A DNA stretch of 64,000 bases from assembly GCA_024742705.1 (NCBI GenBank), contig JANSXZ010000018.1, positions 1-64,000 on the forward strand, written 5' to 3'. Shown here piece by piece: positions 1 to 8,078 of the stretch (position 1 is its first letter; every line of letters starts with the position of its first letter). The notes beneath the pieces are model-generated. The model had not been told where the DNA came from. It saw only the letters and a list, made by a program, of their open reading frames with translations, and searched no databases. The stretch is from Paracoccaceae bacterium (GTDB taxonomy: Bacteria; Pseudomonadota; Alphaproteobacteria; Rhodobacterales; Rhodobacteraceae). The translations under genes and the position numbers were made by a program.

Positions 1-213
1 CACGGACAGCGAACACGCCTGGCCGGTCGCCCCGAACCTGCTCGCCCAGGACTTCGAAGCCGAACAGCCGGATCGGAAATGGGGCGCCGACATCTCCTGC
101 ATCCGGACGGCGCAGGGCTGGCTCTGTCCCGCGGTCGTGCTCGACCTCCGCTCGCGGCGGGTCGTCGGCTGGGCGACGAGCGACCGGCTGAAGCGCGGCC
201 TCGCAGTCGAGGC
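1..213 (+). pseudogene. IS3-family transposase OrfB fragment (rve integrase core), truncated both ends
   Basis: Read from base 2, the sequence encodes the start of an IS3-type OrfB integrase core: TDSEHAWPVAPNLL, then a W-x-x-D-I-S motif containing the first catalytic Asp, then GWLCPAVVLDLRSRRVVGWA and the stretch up to LAVEA. This is typical of IS3/IS407-like transposases. The N-terminal part lies outside the window. The C-terminal half with the second Asp and the Glu is missing, because at about base 213 the similarity stops and an inverted OrfA fragment begins. It cannot encode a working transposase. The reading frame that runs on to base 460 is a chimeric read-through and not a gene. Confidence 0.85.
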
Positions 214-313
214 TCATGCCGTGTTCGCGGCACAGTTCGGCGGCGGGTACACCGCCCTCCATCTGCCGCAGCACACCCATGATCTGCGCTTCAGTGAAAC
301 GTGTCTTCTTCAT
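214..313 (-). pseudogene. IS3-family OrfA N-terminal fragment, inverted against the OrfB fragment
   Basis: On the minus strand, starting at ATG 313-311, the translation is MKKTRFTEAQIMGVLRQMEG followed by GVPAAELCREHGMS. This is the classic N-terminal helix-turn-helix of IS3-family OrfA. It ends after about 33 residues where it abuts the plus-strand OrfB fragment. A start codon with an upstream GAGGAG-like ribosome site remains (bases 314-330), so a short peptide could still be made, but the protein is truncated. The head-to-head order is not that of an intact IS3 element and records a deletion or inversion, or nested insertions. Confidence 0.85.
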
Positions 314-615
314 CGCAATCTCCTCAGTCATCCTGCCGAGAAAATTCTACTTCCGCATCCCCTTAAGATCGGGGGGGATTACCCTTGTAGCTTAGGGAAA
401 AAGCCCAATCGGCTCAATAAACGTATGATTGATGTTTCTCCAATGAGCTCCCTTCTGTAGTTCCGAAGCGAATTCCTTCTCCGAACAACCCGGCAAGAAA
501 GTTCGCGTATTCTCGTTCGTATGTGGCCTTGGGCGTTCAGTCCCGGCATCTGGCGGGCCGTGACGCAGGCTTGCGAGCCACGGTTGGTGGTCGGCTTTGG
601 GCCGTCCTTTGCATG
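314..615. other. Gene-free stretch next to the IS scar
   Basis: About 300 bases between the OrfA remnant and the DMT transporter gene. The first 60-70 bases are probably the IS leader; a C-rich run is visible near 370-385 when read on the minus strand. No credible gene, RNA or clear terminal inverted repeat could be identified in the rest. Confidence 0.5.
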
Positions 616-1533
616 CTATGGCGATGTGATGGGCGGGGGTTTTCTTCGTTTGCCGGAAAGCGCATTGCCGGCAATCGCCGCCAGCAGGACTGCGCCACCG
701 ATCAGTGTATTCGCGGTTGCGGTTTCCCCCAGGAACAGCCAGACCCAGAGGGGGCCAAGCAGAACTTCGGCCAGCGACAGCAGGGCGAGTTCCGCTGCCG
801 GCAGGCTGCGCGAGCCCAGTGTGTAGAGGATCAGGCCGGCGCCGACCTGGAAGACACCCATACCCATGGCGATGCCGCTGTCTGCCGGGCTTAGAACCAC
901 GGACAGCCCCAGCCCGAGGCATATCGCCAGGGTAATGGCGATCGCGAAGATGCCAGACAGGAAGACCGCGGGCAGCATTTCACCGGTTCGCCCCCATCTC
1001 AGCGCTACGGTGAACACGGCGAACCCCAAGGCCGATCCCAGTGCGGCAAGACTGCCTTTCAGGGCGACGCCGCCGGACTTGTCTGCGACCATGATACCGA
1101 TCCCGCCGATTGCAACCGCGATCGCTATCCAGGTCGCGACGCGCACGGGTTCCTTCAGCACAATCCACCCAAGCACAGCCGCCATGAACGGCGCCGTCGC
1201 AAACAAGAGCATGGCATTCGCGACCGATGTGTTCTGTATTGCGTGGATACCCCCGGAGTAGGCCGCAACCAGTGAAAGCCCGGCGATGATGGCCGGCAAG
1301 CCGATGCGGCGGATCTGGGCAAAGGGGCTTTCGCCCGATCGCACCCGAATGAGCAAATACAAGAACAGCGACAGGCTGATCGACCGATAGAGAAGGATCT
1401 GCCACACGACTGCATCTTCGATCAGGCGAATGCCCAGGCCGACCGTCGACCAAAGAACCCCCGCCGCAAAGACAAAGAGCACCCCGTATTTGTGGGCGTC
1501 GGCATTTGAAGAGGCTTGCGCATTGGTGGTCAT
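616..1533 (-). CDS. EamA-family (DMT superfamily) transporter
   Basis: A 305-residue hydrophobic protein with ten predicted membrane segments arranged as two EamA repeats. The first begins near residue 18 (GVLFVFAAGVLWSTVGLGIR) and the second near 155 (KGSLAALGSALGFAVFTVAL). Conserved features include the Pro near the end of each repeat and a basic C-terminal tail. Length is typical of DMT inner-membrane exporters or importers of metabolites and amino acids; the substrate cannot be told. It stands alone, transcribed toward the IS scar. The start at 1533 has only a weak ribosome site. Confidence 0.9.
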   Translation of the reverse strand: MTTNAQASSNADAHKYGVLFVFAAGVLWSTVGLGIRLIEDAVVWQILLYRSISLSLFLYLLIRVRSGESPFAQIRRIGLPAIIAGLSLVAAYSGGIHAIQNTSVANAMLLFATAPFMAAVLGWIVLKEPVRVATWIAIAVAIGGIGIMVADKSGGVALKGSLAALGSALGFAVFTVALRWGRTGEMLPAVFLSGIFAIAITLAICLGLGLSVVLSPADSGIAMGMGVFQVGAGLILYTLGSRSLPAAELALLSLAEVLLGPLWVWLFLGETATANTLIGGAVLLAAIAGNALSGKRRKPPPITSP

Positions 1534-1945
1534 GTCGGGCCGATCAGGTAACTCAACCTGACAAGGCTAGCATGCAAGCCAGTGCCTGAATCGTTCGTTT
1601 GCGACATCCGCAAGAGGTGCTGCACGCGGCCACGCCTGGCATACAGATCAGAAATGCGGGCACAATTGGATTTCCCGCGCAGCGGCAGCACGATGCCGCG
1701 AGGCAAGACAACCGCGCCGGAACGCAGGCGCAAAACCAATCAGCGGGCGCCCTACCCGTGAAGGCTCTCCAAGCCACCTCTGCTGCTGCGTTGCGCACGG
1801 GTGGCGGATCAGCGCGGAACGCCGGCAGATGTGCTGGGATTCCAGCGTATCGCGGTGTCGTGGGGTTTCATCGTCGCTGCACGTTCGGTGCGGGGCGGGA
1901 TCTGACGGGACGCAGACCTGTGCACAGCGAATCCTCGAGACCGCG
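1534..1945. other. Gene-free stretch between transporter and LysR gene
   Basis: About 410 bases with no reading frame that resembles a known protein and with codon use unlike the neighbours. It presumably holds the promoter of the DMT transporter gene near 1534-1600. No clear terminator, RNA gene or repeat was seen. Confidence 0.45.
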
Positions 1946-2869
1946 CTAGCCGCTGGTGGCTTGGGCGCCGCCGGCCAGGACAGCCGGCAAATCCTGCTTC
2001 AAGCGATCAAGGAACACTTCCACCGCCGGCAACAAGCCCCGGCGCGATGGCATCAGAAGGCTGATCTGCGGGCTTCCTGCTGTCCAGCCCGGCATGACGC
2101 GCACAAGCGATCCGGATGCCACCTCTGGTCGGCAAACGTAGGCGGGCAGGGCGACCAGCCCCAGCGACAAGGCTGCCGCGTTCTTCAGCGTCGACATATC
2201 ATCGCTCGCAAGACGCACCCGGCATGGGACCGATGCGGTTTGCCCGCCAGCGCCCGTCAGCAACCATTGGTATGTTGCGCCTGGTCGACCAAGCACCAAT
2301 GCCGGTTGATTGGTCAGCGCGACCGGATCGCCACCCGGATCCAGGGTTTCAAGGAAATCGGGGGAGCAGAACAATTGCCATTCCACCCGCGCCAGTCGGG
2401 TCTGGATCAGGCTCGAGTCTGGCAGAGTGTCCATATGCCCTCTTATGGCCACATCGATCCCGCCCTTGATCAAATCATCCATCTGGTTCGAGGCCCTCTG
2501 CACCACCGTCACGCCGGGGTTGTCCTGCAGGAAACGTGGCAGGATCTGATCGAGGCCGAATTGCGCCATGCCCACCGAGCACGAGACCGTAACAATGCCC
2601 TCGATCGTGTTGGTCTTGCGGCGCACGGCGGTTTCGGCGTTTTCAAAGCGGATCAGGGCGTCGTGGGCATGGCGAAGGAACTCCCTGCCTGTCTCCGTCG
2701 TGGTGACGATGCGCGATGTGCGCTGCAACAGGCGCACGCCAAGGTCATCCTCAAGCTGGCGCACACGGCGGCTCAGCCGTGATTTCGGGATGTTCAGCGC
2801 GCGTGCGGCGGCGGAAAAACCGCCCTTTTCAACGACCTGAACAAAGTAGAATGCATCGTTAAGGTCCAT
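1946..2869 (-). CDS. LysR-family transcriptional regulator
   Basis: A 307-residue LysR-type regulator. The N-terminal winged helix-turn-helix covers residues 1-60 (MDLNDAFYFVQVVEKGGFSA, then ARALNIPKSRLSRRVRQLE), followed by a linker and a LysR_substrate domain (about 90-300). The start at 2869 is preferred to longer in-frame starts because it aligns with the family N-terminus and has a GAGAG ribosome site. It is divergent from the pirin gene with about 110 bases between starts, which is the classic LysR layout, so it probably controls pirin and the hydrolase and itself. LysR-pirin-isochorismatase sets are common in proteobacteria. Confidence 0.92.
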   Translation of the reverse strand: MDLNDAFYFVQVVEKGGFSAAARALNIPKSRLSRRVRQLEDDLGVRLLQRTSRIVTTTETGREFLRHAHDALIRFENAETAVRRKTNTIEGIVTVSCSVGMAQFGLDQILPRFLQDNPGVTVVQRASNQMDDLIKGGIDVAIRGHMDTLPDSSLIQTRLARVEWQLFCSPDFLETLDPGGDPVALTNQPALVLGRPGATYQWLLTGAGGQTASVPCRVRLASDDMSTLKNAAALSLGLVALPAYVCRPEVASGSLVRVMPGWTAGSPQISLLMPSRRGLLPAVEVFLDRLKQDLPAVLAGGAQATSG

Positions 2870-2896
2870 CGCGATCTCTCTTATTGTCCTGTTTGT

Positions 2897-2911
2897 AGAA
2901 CGATAAGTTCT
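2897..2911. promoter_or_regulatory. Candidate LysR operator
   Basis: The perfect inverted repeat AGAAC-N5-GTTCT lies in the 110-base divergent region between the LysR and pirin starts. Its size and dyad form match LysR-type recognition sites. The binding role is inferred from position only. Confidence 0.5.
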
Positions 2912-2979
2912 GAGATTGGCCGATTTTCGTTCGATTGTCCCGCTCATATTGTCAAGGCAACACAAAGCGAGGGAATGAC

Positions 2980-3846
2980 ATGAACACGCAACATATCGAC
3001 AGGCTTGCAGTCGTACCCTGCGAAACCCATGCCCTGAGCGAGGGGCGGCCGCTGAGGATCGGCGACGGATTTCAGGCCCAAACCTATCGGCACGCCGAGT
3101 TTCGGGGGCTGATGGACCCGCTGATCATGGTGGATCATTTCTTCATGACCGAGCCCACCTTCGGGACACATGCGCATGCCGGGCTGTCGGCGGTGACGGT
3201 CATGTTCGAGGACAGCCAAGGCGCGTTCCGAAACCGCGATTCCCTTGGCAATGATGTCGATCTGGCGCCCGGTGATCTTTACTGGTTCAAGGCGGCGCGC
3301 GGCGCCCTTCACAACGAAGCCACCCGCCCCGGCGCCAGAACCCACGCGCTGCAGGTGTTCGTCAACCTTTCCGCAGAGCACCGGCATGACGCACCCGAAG
3401 CGTTTCATCTGGCGGCGGCCGATATTCCCAGGCTGCAGGGCAACCACGCCACGGCGCGGCTTGTTCTGGGGCATGCGGATGGTGTTGCGGGTGCGACAGC
3501 ACCGGATATCCCGCTGACACTGCTCGATATCGATCTTCAAGCGGGCGGTCGGTTCACGCACCAAGGCGACAGCGAACATCACGCCTGGATCCTGCCGGTC
3601 GCGGGCGCCGCTACCGTGACGTGGGACGCAGGGTCTGCCGATCTGCGCCCCGGCAAGGCCATCGCCTTCGCAGGTGCCACCAACATCTCGTTTTCCTCGG
3701 AAGACGGCGCGCATGCCGTGCTGTTCCGGGCGCCCCCTCTGCGCGAGGCCTTTGTTCAAAGGGGGCCATTTGCCATGGGCAACGCAGCCGAGCTTGACGC
3801 AATCGAAGCCGATTACAGCGCCGGCCGGCTCGGATCAATTGACTGA
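2980..3846 (+). CDS. Pirin family protein
   Basis: A 288-residue bicupin of the pirin family. The N-terminal cupin holds the metal-site pattern HFFMTEPTFGTHAHAGLSAV (His residues followed by a later Glu), and a Pirin_C-like domain follows (about 180-285). Bacterial pirins are cytosolic metal-binding proteins, some with quercetinase activity and others modulating metabolic enzymes. The start at 2980 has a GCGAGGGA ribosome site and fits the family N-terminus; an upstream in-frame start at 2935 would run into the divergent promoter. It is followed 37 bases later by the isochorismatase-like gene, likely as one operon under the divergent LysR regulator. Confidence 0.9.
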   Translation: MNTQHIDRLAVVPCETHALSEGRPLRIGDGFQAQTYRHAEFRGLMDPLIMVDHFFMTEPTFGTHAHAGLSAVTVMFEDSQGAFRNRDSLGNDVDLAPGDLYWFKAARGALHNEATRPGARTHALQVFVNLSAEHRHDAPEAFHLAAADIPRLQGNHATARLVLGHADGVAGATAPDIPLTLLDIDLQAGGRFTHQGDSEHHAWILPVAGAATVTWDAGSADLRPGKAIAFAGATNISFSSEDGAHAVLFRAPPLREAFVQRGPFAMGNAAELDAIEADYSAGRLGSID

Positions 3847-3883
3847 ACGCAACCTCCGAAACCTACCTTGAAAGGAAAAGACC

Positions 3884-4516
3884 ATGACCAGTTCCTACAA
3901 CCCCGATCCCCTGACCCGTGACAACGCCGCTGTCGTGTTTGTCGATAATCAGGTCGGGCTGATGACCGGCATCCGCGACTATTCGATCGCAGATCTCAAA
4001 CACAACATCGTCGGCCTGGCCAAGGCTGCGAAGGCGCTGGGCCTGCCGATTGTCACAACCACCACCTCATCCGAGACGCTGTGGGGCCCGGCCATTCCCG
4101 AGTTGCAAGAAGCGCTGCCTGACCAGACCTTCATTGACCGCACGACGGTCAACGCCTGGGACGATCCACGCGTGGAAGAGGCCATTCGCGCAACCGGGCG
4201 GAGCAAACTGATCTTCGCCGGTCTGTCGCTTGAAGTCTGCGCCGCGTTGCCCGCGATGCGGGCGGTGCGCGAGGGGTTCGAGGCCTATGTCGCCGTGGAT
4301 GCCAGCGGGACGTTCAACATGACCAAGCGTGAAACAGCCTTGGTCCGCTTGACGCAGGCAGGTGTCGTGGTTGCCGACGGGGCAAGCCTGATGATCGAAA
4401 TACTTGCCGACAACGCAAGCCATCAGGCTGGTGATGTCTATGGCGCCCTGGGCATGGATTGGTCGATCCTGGTGGGCCAGGTCCGCGAAAGCGCCCAGCG
4501 ATGCCGCGCAGGATGA
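3884..4516 (+). CDS. Isochorismatase-family cysteine hydrolase (YcaC-like)
   Basis: A 210-residue alpha/beta hydrolase of the isochorismatase/nicotinamidase superfamily. The catalytic Asp is at residue 21 (VVFVDNQ) and the nucleophile Cys at 119 in GLSLEVCAALPA. The middle motif TTVNAWDD (88-94) and the C-terminal DASGTFN (139-145) are typical of YcaC-type octameric hydrolases. The usual triad Lys is not obvious; Arg86 occupies that region, so activity is not assured. An AAGGAAA ribosome site lies 7 bases before the start. It is co-directional with pirin. Confidence 0.9.
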   Translation: MTSSYNPDPLTRDNAAVVFVDNQVGLMTGIRDYSIADLKHNIVGLAKAAKALGLPIVTTTTSSETLWGPAIPELQEALPDQTFIDRTTVNAWDDPRVEEAIRATGRSKLIFAGLSLEVCAALPAMRAVREGFEAYVAVDASGTFNMTKRETALVRLTQAGVVVADGASLMIEILADNASHQAGDVYGALGMDWSILVGQVRESAQRCRAG

Positions 4517-4783
4517 ACAGGTTTGTCACGGCGTCCACACGCTTCGCTGAAGCGCGCTTGCGATCCGCGGGGATCATGGACGCAGGCACAAGATCGGGGT
4601 CGCTTGGGTTGCAATCGCACGCGCGGCCCGTTCTTCAGCCCGTCACATCGCCAGATCCGCGCAACCCGCCTGTGGCTGGGATGTCAGCCCGCGCCGCCGG
4701 GCACGGCGTGGATTGATCCATCGCAACGACCGCGCTGCACGGGCGGCTAGTGTCGGGGCAGGACGGCGGACGCGGAGGAAACG

Positions 4784-6319
4784 ATGACGGCCGGGATACA
4801 CGCAAAGGTCATGGCGTATCTGGAGGACTGGGCGCGCGACGGCATCATCGACACCCACGCGGCGCGGATTTTCCTGCGTGACGACACGGCGTTGAAGGTG
4901 AAAAAGCCCGTTGTCTTCGACTATCTCGATTTTAGTAGCCTGGCGGATCGCCATGCGGTTCTGCTGCGCGAGTACGATCTGAACCGCCGCACCGCCCCGC
5001 AGATGTACCGCGATGTCGTGCCGATCACGCAGGCGGCTGACGGTGGCCTGGGCATCGACGGTGACGGAACGCCGGTGGAATGGGCGTTGCGGATGGCGCG
5101 GTTTCCCGCCGAGGCCGAACTGGGCGCGATCGCCGCGCGCGGCGGTCTGGATCCTGCGTTGTCGCGGGCGTTGGGGCAAGCGGTCTACGATCTGCACCGG
5201 GCCGCGGAACCGCGCGAGGCCGATGGCGCGGTATTGATCGACGAAATCCTCGACGAATTCGGACGCGCCTTTGCGGCGCTGCGCGCCGAAGGTGTGGATA
5301 TCGCCGTCGACGACGTTTTGGCGGCGATGAAATCCGAACTGGGCCTGCGGGCCGGGCTTTTGCGCAGCCGCACCGAGGCGGGTTTTGTGCGGCGTTGCCA
5401 CGGCGATCTGCACCTTGGCAACATCGTGGTTCTGCAAGGCCTGCCGGTGCCCTTCGACGCGCTCGAGTTCAGCGAGAGGCTGGGCACCTGCGATGTGCTC
5501 TATGATCTGGCGTTCCTGTTGATGGACATGCTCTATCGCGGCCACGCCGATGCGGCCAACCAGGTGCTGAATGCCTATGTCGAACAAGAGCCGCGTGCCG
5601 ATGCCCTGACGGGGCTGGCCGCGCTGCCGCTGTTTCTGGCGGTGCGCGCGACGGTGCGGGCGATGGTGGCCGCGCAGCAGGCCGCCGGTATGGCCGCGGG
5701 AGACGAGAAGCGGGCCGAGGCGGCGGGCTATATTGCTCTGGCGGAACGTATGCTGCAACGGTCCGGCGCCAGCCTTGCGGCGGTTGGCGGCCTTTCGGGC
5801 ACCGGCAAGACCACGCTGGCGCAGGCCCTGGCGCCGGCGCTGGGCAGGCCTTTGGGCGCGGTGCACATTCGCAGCGATGTCGAACGCAAGCGGCTGGCCG
5901 GTGTCGATCCGCTGGCCCGCTTGCCCGACACCGCCTATGGCCCCAAAGCCGCCGACGCGACTTATGCGGCGCTCTGCGCGCGTGGCGCGGCCTGTCTGCG
6001 CGCCGGCCATCCGGTGATACTCGACGCGGTGTTCGCGGATGACGATGCGCGTGCGCGGGTGGCTGATCTGGCGCGGCGCTTTGATGTGCCGTTTCGCGGG
6101 ATCTGGCTGGAAGCGCCCGAAACCGAACGCGCCCGGCGCGTGGGCAGCCGGCGCAACGACGCATCGGATGCCGATGCACGCGTTGTACGGATGCAGGCGG
6201 CGCTGCATCTGGGCGATGTCGACTGGATCCGCGTTTCCACGGATGCCACGCTGGCGGATACGGTCGCCGCCGCGCGTTTGGCGCTGCTGTGCCCGCCGCC
6301 GGGCGGCGGCGTGTCCTAG
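4784..6319 (+). CDS. Fused APH-like kinase and P-loop AAA ATPase/kinase
   Basis: A 511-residue two-domain protein of the COG2187/COG0645 type. The N-terminal half resembles aminoglycoside phosphotransferase folds, with the catalytic-loop motif CHGDLHLGN (around His206). The C-terminal half is a P-loop kinase with Walker A GLSGTGKTT near residue 336 and a nucleotide-kinase-like RSDVERKRLAG segment. The physiological substrate is unknown; resistance to aminoglycosides should not be inferred from the fold. Its stop overlaps that of the convergent Usp gene by 4 bases. Confidence 0.85.
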   Translation: MTAGIHAKVMAYLEDWARDGIIDTHAARIFLRDDTALKVKKPVVFDYLDFSSLADRHAVLLREYDLNRRTAPQMYRDVVPITQAADGGLGIDGDGTPVEWALRMARFPAEAELGAIAARGGLDPALSRALGQAVYDLHRAAEPREADGAVLIDEILDEFGRAFAALRAEGVDIAVDDVLAAMKSELGLRAGLLRSRTEAGFVRRCHGDLHLGNIVVLQGLPVPFDALEFSERLGTCDVLYDLAFLLMDMLYRGHADAANQVLNAYVEQEPRADALTGLAALPLFLAVRATVRAMVAAQQAAGMAAGDEKRAEAAGYIALAERMLQRSGASLAAVGGLSGTGKTTLAQALAPALGRPLGAVHIRSDVERKRLAGVDPLARLPDTAYGPKAADATYAALCARGAACLRAGHPVILDAVFADDDARARVADLARRFDVPFRGIWLEAPETERARRVGSRRNDASDADARVVRMQAALHLGDVDWIRVSTDATLADTVAAARLALLCPPPGGGVS

Positions 6320-7161
6320 TGGGCCAGAAGCACCGGCAGGCCGGTCTGTTCGATCATGCTGCGGGTGGTGCCGCCAAAGACCGCCTGACGCATCCGCGAA
6401 TGTCCGTATCCCCCCAGCACGAGCAGTTCGATGCCCAGTTCGGCGGCGCGCTCGGTCAGGCAATCCGAAACCTCGCGGCCGCCGGTCGGATACTGGGCAA
6501 TCGTGACGTGACAGCCATGATGGCTGAGCCAGGCGGACAGCGCGGCGCCGGGTTCGCCGGTCTGGTCGTTGTCGCGCGCTTCGGGATCGAAACAGGCCAC
6601 GGTGACATCATCGGCGGCCTTCAGCAGGGGCAGGGCCACATGCACCGCCCGCGCAGCCGCGTCGCTGTCGTCCCAGGCGATCATCATGCGCCGGGGCGCG
6701 ATGCCGGCATGGGCGTTCAGCACCGCGCCGATCGGCGATCGGAACAGCACCGAATGCAGGGTTTCGCGCATAGTTGTCGGCGTGTCGCGCAGGTTTGCGG
6801 CAAGGACCGAGATATCCGCCGTGCGCGCGGATTGCGCCACATAGCTCTGGATGTCGGCATCGGCGCAGAGCAGCGGGCGCACATCGCCGGATGCACCTGC
6901 ATCGCCAAGGATCGCCCCGATCCGGTCCGAGCGCACCTCGAGCGCGGCCTGCTGTTCGGCCACGCGCGCGCCCCAATCGTCGGAAATGCTGGGCATTCCG
7001 TAGGGCATCGCGCCATAGGCGTTGATCGGCAGCGGCGGCAGCGCGTCGTGCAACAGGATGCCAAGGTGCATGTCCTGCGCCGCGGCGCCCTCTGCCGACG
7101 CGCGAATGTCGGCATCGGAGGTTTCGGCGTTGATGTGGTAGAGCACGGTCGATCGTTTCAT
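6316..7161 (-). CDS. Universal stress protein, tandem UspA domains
   Basis: A 281-residue cytosolic protein with two UspA-like halves. The second half (about 155-281) keeps the nucleotide-binding signature GGYGHSRMRQAVFGGTTRS (G-x2-G-x9-G-S/T form), while the first half lacks it. Tandem Usp proteins next to Fnr/FixK regulators are often induced by low oxygen or energy stress. A strong AAAGGAGA ribosome site precedes the start. The Crp/Fnr gene lies about 100 bases upstream on the same strand. Confidence 0.88.
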   Translation of the reverse strand: MKRSTVLYHINAETSDADIRASAEGAAAQDMHLGILLHDALPPLPINAYGAMPYGMPSISDDWGARVAEQQAALEVRSDRIGAILGDAGASGDVRPLLCADADIQSYVAQSARTADISVLAANLRDTPTTMRETLHSVLFRSPIGAVLNAHAGIAPRRMMIAWDDSDAAARAVHVALPLLKAADDVTVACFDPEARDNDQTGEPGAALSAWLSHHGCHVTIAQYPTGGREVSDCLTERAAELGIELLVLGGYGHSRMRQAVFGGTTRSMIEQTGLPVLLAH

Positions 7162-7261
7162 GGCGTTCTCCTTTCAATGCTTGGCGCGGACGCGCCGGCA
7201 CAGTATGACGCGAAGGCTGGCAATTGTCGCGGGGGCCGGCAGGGCGCCGCGCCCCCCGGTT

Positions 7262-7933
7262 TCAGTTCCATTTGCCGCAGGCCCTTTGCCGCAACGCCGC
7301 CAGGTTCAGAACCTCGACGCCATGCGCATCGGACAGACGGATGACACCGGCCTTGCGCAGCGCGCTCAGGCAGCGGCTGACGGTTTCGGTGGTCAGTCCG
7401 AGGAAATCCGCGATGTCCGACCGGCTCATCGGCAGATCGATCCGGCCCGGCGGGACTTCGGCGGGCACGGCGCGGGCCGACAGCGCATTGAGAAACGACG
7501 CCACCCGTTCCGCCGCCGACTTGCGGCCCAGCATCATGAAATGGTCCTGCATCGAACTGATCTCGCGCAGCGCCGCCTTCAGCAACATCGCCTTCAGGTC
7601 CGGATCGCCCGCACCATCCTCGAGCGCGGCGCGGTGAAATGGCAGCAGGCGGGTATCGGTCAGCGCGTCGCAATCGGTATGATACCGGCCCTGCGCGGCA
7701 AACCCGATGACATCGCCGGGATAGCCGAACGCGATGACCTGGCGGCGGCCATCCTCGAGAACGCGGGTCAGGCGCACCACTCCCTTTTCGATCACGAACA
7801 GGTTCTGGGCCGTGTCGCCTTCAAAGTAGAGATACCCGCCGGGCGGCAGTGTCCGCGCGGATTCGCGGGTGCGTTTGGCGATCAGCGCGGGCAGAAGGAT
7901 CGGTGTTTCGTCGCCTGTTATCGTGACATACAT
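7262..7933 (-). CDS. Crp/Fnr-family transcriptional regulator (FixK/Dnr-like)
   Basis: A 223-residue regulator with a cyclic-nucleotide-binding-type sensor fold (20-125; GGYLYFEGDTAQNLFVIEKG) and a C-terminal winged helix (150-210). The recognition helix TTETVSRCLSALR carries the E-x-x-S-R pattern that reads TTGA half-sites. There is no N-terminal Cys cluster, so it is not an iron-sulfur FNR; it resembles FixK or Dnr proteins. It is divergent from the response-regulator gene and shares a promoter with three phased GTATC repeats. A perfect half-site pair for such a regulator lies at 10551-10564. Confidence 0.9.
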   Translation of the reverse strand: MYVTITGDETPILLPALIAKRTRESARTLPPGGYLYFEGDTAQNLFVIEKGVVRLTRVLEDGRRQVIAFGYPGDVIGFAAQGRYHTDCDALTDTRLLPFHRAALEDGAGDPDLKAMLLKAALREISSMQDHFMMLGRKSAAERVASFLNALSARAVPAEVPPGRIDLPMSRSDIADFLGLTTETVSRCLSALRKAGVIRLSDAHGVEVLNLAALRQRACGKWN

Positions 7934-8010
7934 CGCAGGTCTCCCTTATTCGGCTCAGACCTTGTTGAACGTCCCGCGTAATCTGGCATAGGGTGCGCTG
8001 GCGTCTTTTT

Positions 8011-8035
8011 GTATCATTTTGTATCCGGACGTATC
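8011..8035 (+). promoter_or_regulatory. Three GTATC direct repeats in 10-bp phase, candidate OmpR-type response-regulator site
   Basis: GTATC occurs at 8011, 8021 and 8031, exactly one helical turn apart, 44-68 bases upstream of the response-regulator start and in the shared region with the Crp/Fnr gene. OmpR/PhoB-family regulators bind head-to-tail as dimers on direct repeats with 10-11 bp spacing, so this is a likely binding site for the adjacent gene product. Assignment is by pattern and position. Confidence 0.6.
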
Positions 8036-8078
8036 CAGCGCCGCAGGACACCGCGCGGTGCGACCGAGAAATGGAAAT

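Noticed and set aside
4784-6319. Aminoglycoside resistance gene
   Set aside because: The APH-like fold is fused to a P-loop kinase domain as in widespread housekeeping proteins; nothing indicates drug modification.
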